NCBI GenBank assembly: GCA_016721185.1
Contig: JADKIP010000015.1
Coordinates: forward strand, 452,950 to 516,949
DNA: 64,000 bases
Source of the DNA: Candidatus Dechloromonas phosphorivorans
Lineage (GTDB): Bacteria > Pseudomonadota > Gammaproteobacteria > Burkholderiales > Rhodocyclaceae
Reading direction: 5' to 3'
The stretch's first letter is position 1. Each line of letters starts with the position of its first letter. The position numbers and the translations under genes are program-made. Under the pieces are notes generated by a model. The model searched no databases. It saw only the letters and a program-made list of their open reading frames with translations, and was not told where the DNA came from. This document shows, piece by piece, positions 24,763 to 33,401 of this stretch.

Positions 24763-27042
24763 ATGCAAGCCACGGCCAGCCCGGTGCTGAGAGATATTGT
24801 GTTGATTGGCGGCGGTCACAGCCATGTTGGCGTGCTCCACATGTTCGCCATGAAACCCATGCCGGGCGTGCGCCTGACGGTGATTTGCACCGATACCGAC
24901 ACGCCTTATTCCGGCATGCTGCCGGGCTACATCGCCGGTCATTACAGCTTTGACGCGGTGCACATCGACTTGCGCCGGTTGGCCGAGTTTGCCGGGGCGC
25001 GTTACTACCGCGATGAAGTGGTCGGCATTGATCGTGCTGCGCGCCAGGTGCTGTGTCGCAACCGGCCGCCGGTGACTTACGACGCCCTCTCGATCAACAT
25101 CGGCTCGACGCCGCAACTGGCCCAGGTGGCGGGGGCGAGTGAGCACGCCGTGCCGGTCAAGCCGATCCGCCGCTTCAACGAACGCTGGCTGGCCCTGCTG
25201 GAACGCGTTTGCCAGCATCCGGGCGCGACGACAATTGCGCTGGTCGGCGCCGGTGCTGGCGGGGTTGAACTGACCTTGGCCATGCAATATCGCCTGCGCA
25301 ATGAATTGCTGGCGCGCGGGCGAAATCCTGACGATTTGATGTTCCATCTTTTCTCGGCCGGGCCGCAAATCCTGCCGACACACAACGCAAAAGTGCGCCG
25401 GGCATTTGAAAGCGTTCTGGCCGAGCGTGGCGTCGTTGTGCATCTGGATGCCGAAGTGACGCAAGTCGCCGCCAACAGCCTGCAAACCGCAACCGGCGAG
25501 GTGCTGGCGGCCGATGAAATTGTCTGGGTGACGCAAGCCGGCGGCGCGCCGTGGCTGCGCGAAACCGGGCTGGCGCTCGACGAAAAAGGTTTTATCCGCG
25601 TCCACGACACCTTGCAAACCGAAACCGATCCGCTGATTTTTGCCGCTGGCGATTGCGCCGCGATGGTCGATCACCCACTGGAAAAAGCCGGTGTCTTCGC
25701 CGTCCGCATGGCCAAACCGCTGACTGAAAATCTGCGGCGAACGATCATGCGCCAGCGTTTGCTCAGCTACCGGCCGCAACAGCGCTGGCTGGCCCTGATC
25801 AGCACCGGCGACCAGCACGCCGTCGCCTCGCGCGGCAATTTTTACGCCCGTGGCGATCTGGTCTGGCGCTGGAAAGACTGGATCGACCGCCGGTTCATGC
25901 GCAAATTTACTGAACTGAGCGCGTTGCCGATGGCGGGCGGGCCGCAGTTGCTGGAGGAAATCCCGCTCGACGAACGGGAAAAGACCCAGGCCATTTCGGC
26001 CATCGCCATGCGCTGCGGCGGTTGCGGCGCCAAAGTCGGTGCATCCGTATTGTCGCGGGCGCTGGCCAGAGTGCATCCCCTGGAGCGCGACGATGTGCTG
26101 ATCGGCCTGCATGCGCCCGACGATGCCGCCGTGGTTCGGGTGCCGCCGGGCATGGCCATCGTCCAGACCGTCGACTTTTTCCGGGCTTTCATCGACGACC
26201 CCTGGGTGTTTGGCCGCATCGCCGCCAATCATGCCCTCGGCGACGTTTTTGCGATGGGTGCCGAAGCGCAAACTGCGACAGCGATTGCCACCGTGCCGCC
26301 GGGGCTGGAAAGCAAGGTGGAAGACACCGTTTTTCAGATGATGTCGGGCGCGGTTTCGGTACTCAACGAAGCCGGTTGCGCGCTGGTCGGCGGCCACACC
26401 GGGGAGGGCAAGGAGCTGGCGCTCGGCTTCGCGATCAATGGCCTGATCGATGAAACACTGAGCAAAGTCATGCAAAAAGGCGGCATGCAGCCCGGCAACG
26501 TACTCATTCTGACCAAACCCATCGGCACCGGCACGCTCTTCGCCGCCCATGCCCGCCTGCAGGCCGCCGGGCGCTGGATCGATGCGGCGCTGGATTCGAT
26601 GCAGGTTTCCAATCGCGCCGCCGTTCCCTGCCTGACGGCTCACGGTGCGACGGCTTGCACCGACCTGACCGGCTTCGGCCTGCTCGGCCACCTGGTCGAG
26701 ATGACCCGCGCCTCGGGTGTCGATGCCGAATTGGAACTCGCCGCGCTGCCCATCCTCGATGGTGCGGTCGACACGGTTTTAGCTGGTATTTTCAGTTCAT
26801 TGCAGCCCGCCAACGTGCGTCTGCGCCGCGCCCTGCACAACCCCGAAGCCTTCATCAATCACCCGCGCTATCCGCTGCTTTTCGACCCCCAGACCGCCGG
26901 CGGTTTGCTCGCCAGCGTCCCGGCCGAATCAGTCGAAGCCTGCCTTGCCGAGTTGCACCTCCTGGGCTATTTGAAAGCCGTCCGCATTGGCCGAGTCCTG
27001 CCCCAGGGCGAGGCGCTTGAGCCGATATCGCTGATCGCCTAA
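24763..27042 (+). CDS. selD: NADH-dehydrogenase-like FAD protein fused to selenide, water dikinase (SelD; SenC role)
   Basis: 759-residue bifunctional protein. Residues 1-375 form a pyridine nucleotide-disulfide oxidoreductase-like domain (VLIGGGHSHVGVLHMFAMKP, IALVGAGAGGVELTLAMQYR, LIFAAGDCAAM), the known N-terminal extension of many SelD proteins. Residues about 410-759 are SelD, which makes selenophosphate from selenide and ATP. The active site is Cys421 and Lys424 in RCGGCGAKVG; the neighbouring position, often Cys or Sec, is Ala423. Also visible are HAPDDAAVV, TVDFFRAFIDDPWVFGRIAANHALGDVFAMGA (pieces) and LVGGHTGEGKEL. It starts directly at the senB stop, so it feeds SenB with selenophosphate (the SenC function). 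Confidence 0.93.
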   Translation: MQATASPVLRDIVLIGGGHSHVGVLHMFAMKPMPGVRLTVICTDTDTPYSGMLPGYIAGHYSFDAVHIDLRRLAEFAGARYYRDEVVGIDRAARQVLCRNRPPVTYDALSINIGSTPQLAQVAGASEHAVPVKPIRRFNERWLALLERVCQHPGATTIALVGAGAGGVELTLAMQYRLRNELLARGRNPDDLMFHLFSAGPQILPTHNAKVRRAFESVLAERGVVVHLDAEVTQVAANSLQTATGEVLAADEIVWVTQAGGAPWLRETGLALDEKGFIRVHDTLQTETDPLIFAAGDCAAMVDHPLEKAGVFAVRMAKPLTENLRRTIMRQRLLSYRPQQRWLALISTGDQHAVASRGNFYARGDLVWRWKDWIDRRFMRKFTELSALPMAGGPQLLEEIPLDEREKTQAISAIAMRCGGCGAKVGASVLSRALARVHPLERDDVLIGLHAPDDAAVVRVPPGMAIVQTVDFFRAFIDDPWVFGRIAANHALGDVFAMGAEAQTATAIATVPPGLESKVEDTVFQMMSGAVSVLNEAGCALVGGHTGEGKELALGFAINGLIDETLSKVMQKGGMQPGNVLILTKPIGTGTLFAAHARLQAAGRWIDAALDSMQVSNRAAVPCLTAHGATACTDLTGFGLLGHLVEMTRASGVDAELELAALPILDGAVDTVLAGIFSSLQPANVRLRRALHNPEAFINHPRYPLLFDPQTAGGLLASVPAESVEACLAELHLLGYLKAVRIGRVLPQGEALEPISLIA

Positions 27043-27205
27043 CCGCCGATCAGTTGCAGAGGTTTTAAATAATCGGCACCAATCTGCAGGCGGGCGAGGC
27101 GTCCACCGCGGTAATTAAGTTGACGACAGCTTTCCAGGTGTAATACTTGCCGTATTTGCCATTACGTTGCAAAAATTGCGATCAAACCTTTCAGGCAGAA
27201 CGATC

Positions 27206-27913
27206 ATGCGAATAGGTGTTTTTCTCATAATTCCAATATTGATCGCCGTTCTTGGCACAGCCCATGCCGAAACGCCGGTGATAACGGTCAGCACGAACAA
27301 CACGCCGCTTGATCGCAAGGCTTTGCAGGAACTCTCGCAAGAGGCTTTTCGTCGGGCCGGTTTGGCAATCAAGTTGGTCAGCCTGCCCTCCGAGCGTTCG
27401 CTACAGTCGGCCAATGCCGGCGAGGTGGATGGCGAAGGGCTGCGCGTGGCGGGTTTGAGCAGCCAGTATGTGAACCTGGTGCAGGTGCCGGAGCGTTACA
27501 TCAGCGTCAGTTTTGTCGCTTTCGCCAAGGACGCGATGATCAACCTCGATACCGGCTGGGATGCCCTGAAGTCGCAGCGAGTGGCTTTCATCACGGGCTG
27601 GAAGATGTTCGAGGCGAATGCCGCGGCGGCCCGGGTGATCAATAAAGTGGATAAGCCTGAACAGATGTTCCGCATGCTCGACAGTGGTCGGGTTGATTTG
27701 GCGCTTTACACGCGCACCGACGGGATTGCCTTGGTGCGCAGCATGGGGCTGTCGTCGATTGCGCCGCTCTCGCCGCCCCTCAAAGAGGTCGATATGTATC
27801 TCTACCTGAACAAAAAACACGAAGATGCGGTGCCGAAAATAGCGCGGGCCTTGCGCGAGATGAAGTCGGACGGCACCTATAACCGCATCATGTCGTCGCT
27901 ATTGGCTGAGTAG
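27206..27913 (+). CDS. Periplasmic substrate-binding protein (PBP type 2)
   Basis: 235-residue secreted protein with a Sec signal peptide (VFLIIPILIAVLGTAHA-ETP). The mature part resembles the amino-acid-type bacterial extracellular solute-binding domain (ITVSTNNTPLDRKALQELSQEAFRRAG; LYTRTDGIALVRSMGL; a C-terminal LREMKSDGTYNRIM segment). No permease or ATPase gene is next to it. It sits 13 bp upstream of a sensor kinase, so it is more likely a sensing partner of that kinase than a transporter part. The ATG at 27206 is chosen because it begins the signal peptide. Confidence 0.8.
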   Translation: MRIGVFLIIPILIAVLGTAHAETPVITVSTNNTPLDRKALQELSQEAFRRAGLAIKLVSLPSERSLQSANAGEVDGEGLRVAGLSSQYVNLVQVPERYISVSFVAFAKDAMINLDTGWDALKSQRVAFITGWKMFEANAAAARVINKVDKPEQMFRMLDSGRVDLALYTRTDGIALVRSMGLSSIAPLSPPLKEVDMYLYLNKKHEDAVPKIARALREMKSDGTYNRIMSSLLAE

Positions 27914-27926
27914 AGGGGCACGCATC

Positions 27927-30308
27927 TTGACGCAGTATTCCGATAGCCGGCAGCGCGGCCTGCTTGGATTGAAAAGCCGGATTACCCGGCAACTGATCAT
28001 CTGGTCGCTGATTGTCGGTAGTGTCGCTTCCTTGCTGATTTCAGGGGGCGAGGCTTACCTGAACTATCAGGAGCGCCTGAATGGATTGGATAAACACCTT
28101 CAGTCCGTCAGCACTTATACCTTGCCGCCATTGGTCCAGAGCTTATGGGCCTTTGACGAACGGCAACTCCAGTTGCAGCTGAACGGGCTGACCCGGATGC
28201 AGGATATTTCTGCTGTTCGATTGCGCCAGCCGGGATTGGCCGATCAGTACTACGGAACGCCGCCAGCGTCGGGTGATGTGTTTGAGCGTTCTTTTCCGCT
28301 GACCCGCATCGAAGACGGACAGGCGGTTGAGCTGGGGACGCTCACTTTAATCAAGGATCTCGAAGAAATACGCGCGAACGCCCGCTTCCACATGGGGCTG
28401 AGCTTTGCGGGCAATACGCTGGTGATCTTGCTGATCATATTCATCACCTTGCTGGTTTATCAGCGGGTCGTACGCCAACGTCTGGTCGCCATTGCCGACG
28501 AGTTGCACAACATCAAACCGGATGAGCTGCGTCGTGCGCTGCCTGAACTCAGTCGTGTTCCGGTTCAACCGGGGCAAGATGAGCTTGACGAGCTGATGGC
28601 CTCGGTGATCAGCCTGAAAATCACCGGTGGGCAGGCGCTGCGCGAGGTTGATGAAAAGAATGCGGCGCTCAACAAACTCCTTAATGAATTGGCCGAGTCA
28701 TCGCAGTTACTGCAGACCGTGATCGACACCACGCCGATTCGCGTGTTCTGGAAAGACTTGAAGCTGCAATACCTAGGCTGCAATCCGCTATTTGCCCGAG
28801 ATGCCGGGAAGCAAGACCCGGCCGAACTGATCGGGAAAAACGACAGCCAGATGGCGTGGGCTGAACACGCCGATCTGTACCAGAATGACGATCAACAAGT
28901 CATCGAGTCAGGGCTGCCCCGGCTGGGCTACGAGGAACCCCAGACCACCCCGGAAGGCGCTTTGATCTGGCTGCGTACCTCCAAAGTGCCGCTAAGGAAC
29001 CGAAACGGCGAGATTGTCGGTGTAATGGGGATTTACGACGACATTACGGAACGAAAACAACTGGAGTTGCGATTGCAGGAGCGCCGGGACAATCTTGAAA
29101 CGCAAGTGACAGAACGCACCCGCGAACTGGCCATTGCCAAAGAAGCGGCCGAGGCGGCGAATCAGGCGAAGAGCATGTTCCTGGCCAATATGAGCCATGA
29201 ACTTCGCACGCCGATGAACGGCATTATGGGCATGACCGCAATGGCGCTGCGCCGAGCCGAAGACCCGCGCCTACGCGACCAGTTGATCAAGGTCGAACAT
29301 GCTTCCCGGCATCTTCTGGGGGTGATTAACGACATTCTTGATCTGTCGAAGATTGAAGCCGGACGGATGGTGCTTGAACAGACCGGCTTTCAATTGGCCG
29401 GGGTTATGGAGGATCTGAGCAATTTGCTGGCGCCGCGGGCACGCGACAAAAACCTCCAGTTCATGATTGATCTGCCTGCCGCACTGGCCAATTTTCCGCT
29501 GTATGGCGACCCGCTGCGTCTTGGGCAAGTTCTGCTCAATCTGGCCGGCAATGCCCTCAAATTTACCCCGCAGGGCAGCGTAAATGTCCGGGTGCATCTG
29601 CTGGAAGAGCGAAGCAGCGAGATTGTGCTTCGCTTTGAAATTGCCGATACCGGGATTGGTATTTCAGCCGAAGAGCGCAGCCGGCTATTCGCCTCATTCG
29701 CCCAGGCGGACAGTTCGATGACGCGCAAATATGGCGGCAGCGGGCTGGGGCTGATGATCAGCAAGCGCCTGGTCTTGCTGATGGGCGGTGAAATCGGTCT
29801 TGAAAGTATCCCCGAACAGGGCAGCTCCTTCTGGTTCACGGCCACTTTTTTGAAAGACACGGCCATTGCCTCGCTTGATGCCGCGGTGAAGCCTGAGCCA
29901 GCGGAGGTGCTGATCAAGCGCCACCATGCCGGGGCCCATGTGCTGCTGGCTGAAGATGAACCGATAAACCGCGAGATCGCGCTTGAGCTGTTGGGTGAGC
30001 TTGGTTTGGTGGTCGATGTCGCGGAAGACGGCCTTCAGGCGGTCGATTTCGCCGGGAAACAGCGCTACAGCCTGATTTTGATGGACGTTCAAATGCCCAA
30101 TCTCAATGGCCTTGACGCCACCCGAGTCATCCGGGCCGAGTCCTTGAATGGCAATACGCCGATTTTGGCAATGACCGCGAACGCCTTTGAAGAAGACCGC
30201 AAAGCCTGCCTGGCCGCGGGCATGAGCGAACACCTCGGGAAGCCGGTGAATGTTGATCTACTGTTTGAAACCGTCTTGAAATGGCTGGGGCGGAAGCATC
30301 AGCAATAA
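27927..30308 (+). CDS. Hybrid sensor histidine kinase/response regulator
   Basis: 793-residue membrane kinase. A transmembrane segment at about residues 24-44, a periplasmic sensor region, a second segment at about 155-177, a HAMP-like linker, and a PAS domain (about 265-385, LIWLRTSKVPLRNRNGEIVG) precede HisKA with His424 in NMSHELRTPMN, an HATPase domain (GDPLRLGQVLLNLAGNALKFT, ADTGIGI, GGSGLGLMISKRL) and a C-terminal receiver with Asp720 in LILMDVQMPNLNG. The start is TTG at 27927, backed by AGAGGGG eight nt upstream. It is cotranscribed with the binding protein before it. Its output is unknown. Confidence 0.88.
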   Translation: MTQYSDSRQRGLLGLKSRITRQLIIWSLIVGSVASLLISGGEAYLNYQERLNGLDKHLQSVSTYTLPPLVQSLWAFDERQLQLQLNGLTRMQDISAVRLRQPGLADQYYGTPPASGDVFERSFPLTRIEDGQAVELGTLTLIKDLEEIRANARFHMGLSFAGNTLVILLIIFITLLVYQRVVRQRLVAIADELHNIKPDELRRALPELSRVPVQPGQDELDELMASVISLKITGGQALREVDEKNAALNKLLNELAESSQLLQTVIDTTPIRVFWKDLKLQYLGCNPLFARDAGKQDPAELIGKNDSQMAWAEHADLYQNDDQQVIESGLPRLGYEEPQTTPEGALIWLRTSKVPLRNRNGEIVGVMGIYDDITERKQLELRLQERRDNLETQVTERTRELAIAKEAAEAANQAKSMFLANMSHELRTPMNGIMGMTAMALRRAEDPRLRDQLIKVEHASRHLLGVINDILDLSKIEAGRMVLEQTGFQLAGVMEDLSNLLAPRARDKNLQFMIDLPAALANFPLYGDPLRLGQVLLNLAGNALKFTPQGSVNVRVHLLEERSSEIVLRFEIADTGIGISAEERSRLFASFAQADSSMTRKYGGSGLGLMISKRLVLLMGGEIGLESIPEQGSSFWFTATFLKDTAIASLDAAVKPEPAEVLIKRHHAGAHVLLAEDEPINREIALELLGELGLVVDVAEDGLQAVDFAGKQRYSLILMDVQMPNLNGLDATRVIRAESLNGNTPILAMTANAFEEDRKACLAAGMSEHLGKPVNVDLLFETVLKWLGRKHQQ

Positions 30309-30374
30309 GGGGCGCTGACGGCGGGGTTCAGCTTTTAACGGCTGCCGTCTTGATAACGCCCAGCCTGCCCCTTA
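30306..30374. terminator. Nested inverted repeats between convergent genes
   Basis: TAAGGGGC (30306-30313) pairs with GCCCCTTA (30367-30374), and inside it GACGGC (about 30317-30322) pairs with GCCGTC (about 30344-30349). The outer arms include the stop of the kinase and lie at the 3' end of msrA. A possible bidirectional terminator without a classic T tract. Confidence 0.4.
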
Positions 30375-31031
30375 CTTTTTCTCGCCCCACAACTGCTCAA
30401 CCCGCGCATCGCGGCCGCAGGAGGTCCGGTAGTAGTTATAGCGCACCGGATTTTTCTTGTAGTAATCCTGATGGTATTCCTCGGCCAGCCAGAAGGGCGT
30501 TGCGGCGGCGAGCTCGGTGTAGATCACCGGGAAGCGCTTGCTCTTCAGCAGCGTATCGCGGCTGGCTTCGGCGACTTGGCGTTCAGCCTCGTTTTGCCAG
30601 TAGATGCCGCTACGGTATTGCGTGCCGGCGTCGCAGAATTGCCGATCTTTGACTGTCGGGTCGATGTGGCGCCAAAAGTAGTCGACCAGTTGGGCGTAGC
30701 TGACTTTTTGCGGGTCGTAGATGACGCGAACAGCCTCGGTGTGGCCGGTGCGGCCGGCACTGACTGCTTCGTAGGTTGGGTTTTTGGTTTGGCCGGCGGT
30801 GTAGCCGGATTCCACTTCGATGACGCCGGGTAGCTTCTCGAAATCCTTTTCGATACACCAGAAGCAGCCGCCGGCAAAAATGGCGCTGGCGCCCGGGCCT
30901 TTGTAGGCAGGGGGCTGATCAGCTTTAGGTTCGGCGGCTTGGGATTGCGCCGCAAGGCCTGAAAAGGCGAATGCTGCGGTCAACGCAATAAAACGAGTAA
31001 TTTTCATGGCTGTTTTCATGTCCGCTTTCAT
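30372..31031 (-). CDS. msrA: Periplasmic peptide-methionine (S)-S-oxide reductase
   Basis: Repairs the S-epimer of oxidised methionine. It has a Sec signal peptide (FIALTAAFAFSGLAAQSQAAE), so it acts in the periplasm. The catalytic motif GGCFWC has the nucleophile at Cys56, followed by ESGYTAGQTKNPTYEAV, GHTEAVRVIYDP, the DRQFCDAGTQYRSGIY segment, and a C-terminal resolving-cysteine region (TSCGRDARVEQLWG). The ATG at 31031 overlaps the msrB stop (ATGA), so MsrA and MsrB are made together. The signal-peptide coding part contains a copy of the dispersed 13-mer. Confidence 0.94.
   Translation of the reverse strand: MKADMKTAMKITRFIALTAAFAFSGLAAQSQAAEPKADQPPAYKGPGASAIFAGGCFWCIEKDFEKLPGVIEVESGYTAGQTKNPTYEAVSAGRTGHTEAVRVIYDPQKVSYAQLVDYFWRHIDPTVKDRQFCDAGTQYRSGIYWQNEAERQVAEASRDTLLKSKRFPVIYTELAAATPFWLAEEYHQDYYKKNPVRYNYYRTSCGRDARVEQLWGEKK
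30972..30984 (-). repeat. Dispersed motif GTTGACCGCAGCA inside msrA
   Basis: Exact copy on the minus strand, preceded on that strand by a TTTTATT patch. Confidence 0.65.
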
Positions 31032-31540
31032 GTCCGTAACGCCGGCAAGGCTGCACCCTGAGCCACGAAAGCGAGGGCGACGCCGTTATTGCAATAGCGC
31101 TTGCCGCTGGGTTTCGGGCCGTCATTGAAGACGTGGCCCTGATGCCCGCCGCAATGCGAGCAGTGATATTCGGTGCGCGGGTAAATCAGCTTGAAATCGG
31201 TCGATGTGCCGAGGGCGCCAGCGATCGGCTCCCAGAAACTGGGCCAACCGGTGCCGCTTTCGTATTTGTGGGCGCTATCGAACAAGGGTTGATTGCAGGC
31301 GGCGCAGATATAAGTGCCGGCGCGTTTTTCGGCGTTCAAGGCGCTGCTGCCGGAACGCTCGGTGCCTTCCTCGAACAGCACGGTGTAGGCATCAGGCGGC
31401 AACAGCTTGCGCCATTCCTCGCGGGATTTGCTCAGCGGAAATTTCCCCGCAGCGCTGGCTGAGCCGAAGGGCAGAGCGGCCGCTGCGATCAGCCCGCTCA
31501 TCTGCAAAATCCAGTGACGACGGTTCATGTGACGGTTCAT
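31028..31540 (-). CDS. msrB: Periplasmic peptide-methionine (R)-S-oxide reductase
   Basis: Repairs the R-epimer of oxidised methionine. The N-terminus (MNRHMNRRHWILQMSG, then a hydrophobic run ending SASA) looks like a twin-arginine signal. The zinc site CxxC pairs are CAAC and CSHC; the catalytic cysteine is Cys150 in RYCNNGVAL; GHQGHVFNDGPKPSGKR is conserved. The ATG at 31540 has GGAG six nt upstream. It leads a two-gene operon with msrA and carries the ECF-type promoter motif about 65 nt before its start. Periplasmic Msr systems protect envelope proteins from hypochlorite and similar oxidants. Confidence 0.93.
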   Translation of the reverse strand: MNRHMNRRHWILQMSGLIAAAALPFGSASAAGKFPLSKSREEWRKLLPPDAYTVLFEEGTERSGSSALNAEKRAGTYICAACNQPLFDSAHKYESGTGWPSFWEPIAGALGTSTDFKLIYPRTEYHCSHCGGHQGHVFNDGPKPSGKRYCNNGVALAFVAQGAALPALRT

Positions 31541-31604
31541 GTGCTTCTCCTTGGGATGGCTGGCGCGCTGGGTAGCGGCGCTCGCTTTTGTTCTGGTACT
31601 GATC

Positions 31605-31634
31605 ATTAGTCGGCTGCGGGTCAGATTTCTTACA
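31605..31634 (-). promoter_or_regulatory. ECF-type promoter of msrB-msrA
   Basis: TGTAAGAAA (31634-31626), 13-nt spacer, CGACTAAT (31612-31605) on the minus strand, same boxes as at 18475 and 35536. Confidence 0.72.
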
Positions 31635-31689
31635 GCTGTTTTTTGCCTGTTTTTTTGCCTGTTTCTTGCACCCGAATTTCACTGATTAA

Positions 31690-32508
31690 TCAGGCAGTTC
31701 CCGGGCAAGGCAGTTCCATCGTTGTGCGGGAATCGTTGCTGCTGAGAGGGTTCTCTTGGGCCGCATCGGGGCGGTACAAATTCAGCAGTTTTTCATCGTT
31801 GACCGCAGCAACCGGCAAATCGAAGGCGATTCGGCCATTCTTCAGGCCGATCACACGTTCGGCCAGCAGCGGTAGTAGTGCAGGGTTGTGCACGACGGTG
31901 ATCAAGGTCGCCTCGGCGGCGGCTTTGACCAGCAACTGGCAGACTTCGGCGGCGGCAGACGGGTCGAGCGCCGCGGTCGGTTCATCGGCCAGAATCAGGC
32001 GCGGGCCTTGCATCAGCAGGCGGGCAATTGCCACTTTCTGCCGTTCGCCACCGGAGAGTTTGTCGGCCCGGGTTTGGGCGCGGGGCAGCAAACCAACAGC
32101 CTGCAGCGCCGCTTCGGCCCGGCTCACTTCGTGCGCCGGAAAGTAGCGCGTCCAGCTGCGCCAGCCGGTGACGCGGCCGAGGCTGCCGATCAGCACGTTT
32201 TCGCGGGCGGAAAGTCGGGCGACCAAATGCAAGCCCTGCATCACCTGACCCAACTCAACCCGCAAGGCGCGTAAATCAGCGCCCGGCAGCGGCTGGCTGA
32301 GAGAGTGGCCGAGCACTTCGATTTGCCCGTGGCTGGGCGGCATGAAGCCGCTCAACAAACGCAGCAAGGTGGATTTTCCGGCGCCGTTATGGCCGACGAT
32401 GGCGATGCGTTCGCCGTGATTGATGGTGAGCCGGTCGATCTCCAGCAGCACCCGCCCCTCGGCGGCGCAGCGCACTTCGTGCAGCGCAATGCAGGGCAGT
32501 GAGCTCAT
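31690..32508 (-). CDS. ABC transporter ATP-binding protein, PhnC-like (putative selenate uptake)
   Basis: 272-residue ATPase with Walker A GHNGAGKS (39-46), LSGGERQKVAIARLLMQGP, Walker B LILADEPTAALD and the H-loop VVHNP. It is closest in style to PhnC of phosphonate/phosphate importers. The ATG at 32508 overlaps the permease stop (ATGA); gene order is binding protein, permease, ATPase. The C-terminal 40 residues extend beyond the usual PhnC end. The substrate is inferred only from neighbours (SelD, SenAB, ArsS-like protein). Confidence 0.85.
   Translation of the reverse strand: MSSLPCIALHEVRCAAEGRVLLEIDRLTINHGERIAIVGHNGAGKSTLLRLLSGFMPPSHGQIEVLGHSLSQPLPGADLRALRVELGQVMQGLHLVARLSARENVLIGSLGRVTGWRSWTRYFPAHEVSRAEAALQAVGLLPRAQTRADKLSGGERQKVAIARLLMQGPRLILADEPTAALDPSAAAEVCQLLVKAAAEATLITVVHNPALLPLLAERVIGLKNGRIAFDLPVAAVNDEKLLNLYRPDAAQENPLSSNDSRTTMELPCPGTA
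31798..31810 (+). repeat. Dispersed motif GTTGACCGCAGCA inside the ABC ATPase gene
   Basis: Exact copy on the plus strand (antisense to the gene), preceded by a five-T run. Confidence 0.65.
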
Positions 32509-33401
32509 GCTAGAGCCATTCGGATGCGCCGGCTCAGGGCATCAAATGAAACCACCAGCGCAATGACGACGAGTAGCACGGTCGACAGCCGTCCCCATTG
32601 AAAAAGCGAGGTCGCTTCGGTAATCAGCAGCCCCAGGCCACCGGCGCCGATCAGGCCGAGGATGGTCGAGTCGCGGATATTGAATTCCCAGATATATAAA
32701 TGGCTGGAGACAAATTGCGGCAGCACCGAGGGCCAGACTGCATTGAAAAACACCTGCACCGGCCCGGCGCCGACGCTGCGCACGGCGTCGATGGCCGCCA
32801 TGTCGAGCGACTCGATAGCTTCGGCGAAGAGCTTGCCGTAAGTGCCCATCGAATGCAGGCCGATGGCGAGAATGCCGGCGGTGGGCCCGAGCCCGACAAT
32901 GCCGACCAGCACCAGCCCGAAGACCAGCGTGTGAATCGAGCGCGCCACGTCGAGCACGCCTTTCGCCAGCCAGGCCAGCGGCTTGGGGGCGGCCAGGTTG
33001 CGCGCAGTCATCACCGCCAGCGGCAAGGCGAGCAGGGCGCCGAGTAGGGAACCGAGCGTCGCAATGCGAATCGTCGTCCACGTCGCCCGCCCCAGCCCGG
33101 CCAGATAATCCATTTCGACCGTCTGGCGGTTTTCAGAACGCAGCAAAGTGCCGTCGTCGCTGCGATATTCGAGATTCGGGTTGCCGAACCAGACATCGAG
33201 AAAGCTCGGTCGGGCGAATTCGCCGGCCGTTTTCAGCAGATTGGCAATCGGGCTCCGCCCCAGCGACAACTCGCCTTCCTGCGCCAGCGACCCGAGGCAG
33301 GCGGCGATCAGCACCAGGTAAATCAGGGCCAGCCCGAGAAAGCCGAGCCGGCCGCTGAATGGCCCGAGCGCGCGATTATTCAGGGCGGATGCCAGCCTCA
33401 T
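32505..33401 (-). CDS. ABC transporter permease, PhnE-like (putative selenate uptake)
   Basis: 298-residue inner-membrane permease. An N-terminal hydrophobic helix (LGFLGLALIYLVLIAACLG) is followed by a periplasmic loop (about residues 40-105) and a BPD_transp_1 domain of about five helices. The EAA loop is visible as EAIESLDMAAIDAVRSVGAG. The long first loop is typical of PhnE-type permeases. Start and stop both make ATGA overlaps with the flanking transporter genes, so the three are one operon. Confidence 0.86.
   Translation of the reverse strand: MRLASALNNRALGPFSGRLGFLGLALIYLVLIAACLGSLAQEGELSLGRSPIANLLKTAGEFARPSFLDVWFGNPNLEYRSDDGTLLRSENRQTVEMDYLAGLGRATWTTIRIATLGSLLGALLALPLAVMTARNLAAPKPLAWLAKGVLDVARSIHTLVFGLVLVGIVGLGPTAGILAIGLHSMGTYGKLFAEAIESLDMAAIDAVRSVGAGPVQVFFNAVWPSVLPQFVSSHLYIWEFNIRDSTILGLIGAGGLGLLITEATSLFQWGRLSTVLLVVIALVVSFDALSRRIRMALA

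Noticed and set aside
24745..26691. 648-residue open frame on the minus strand opposite selD
   Set aside because: It is the antisense of a clearly coding gene with GC-rich third positions; its translation is rich in His, Gln, Arg and Ala with no domain.
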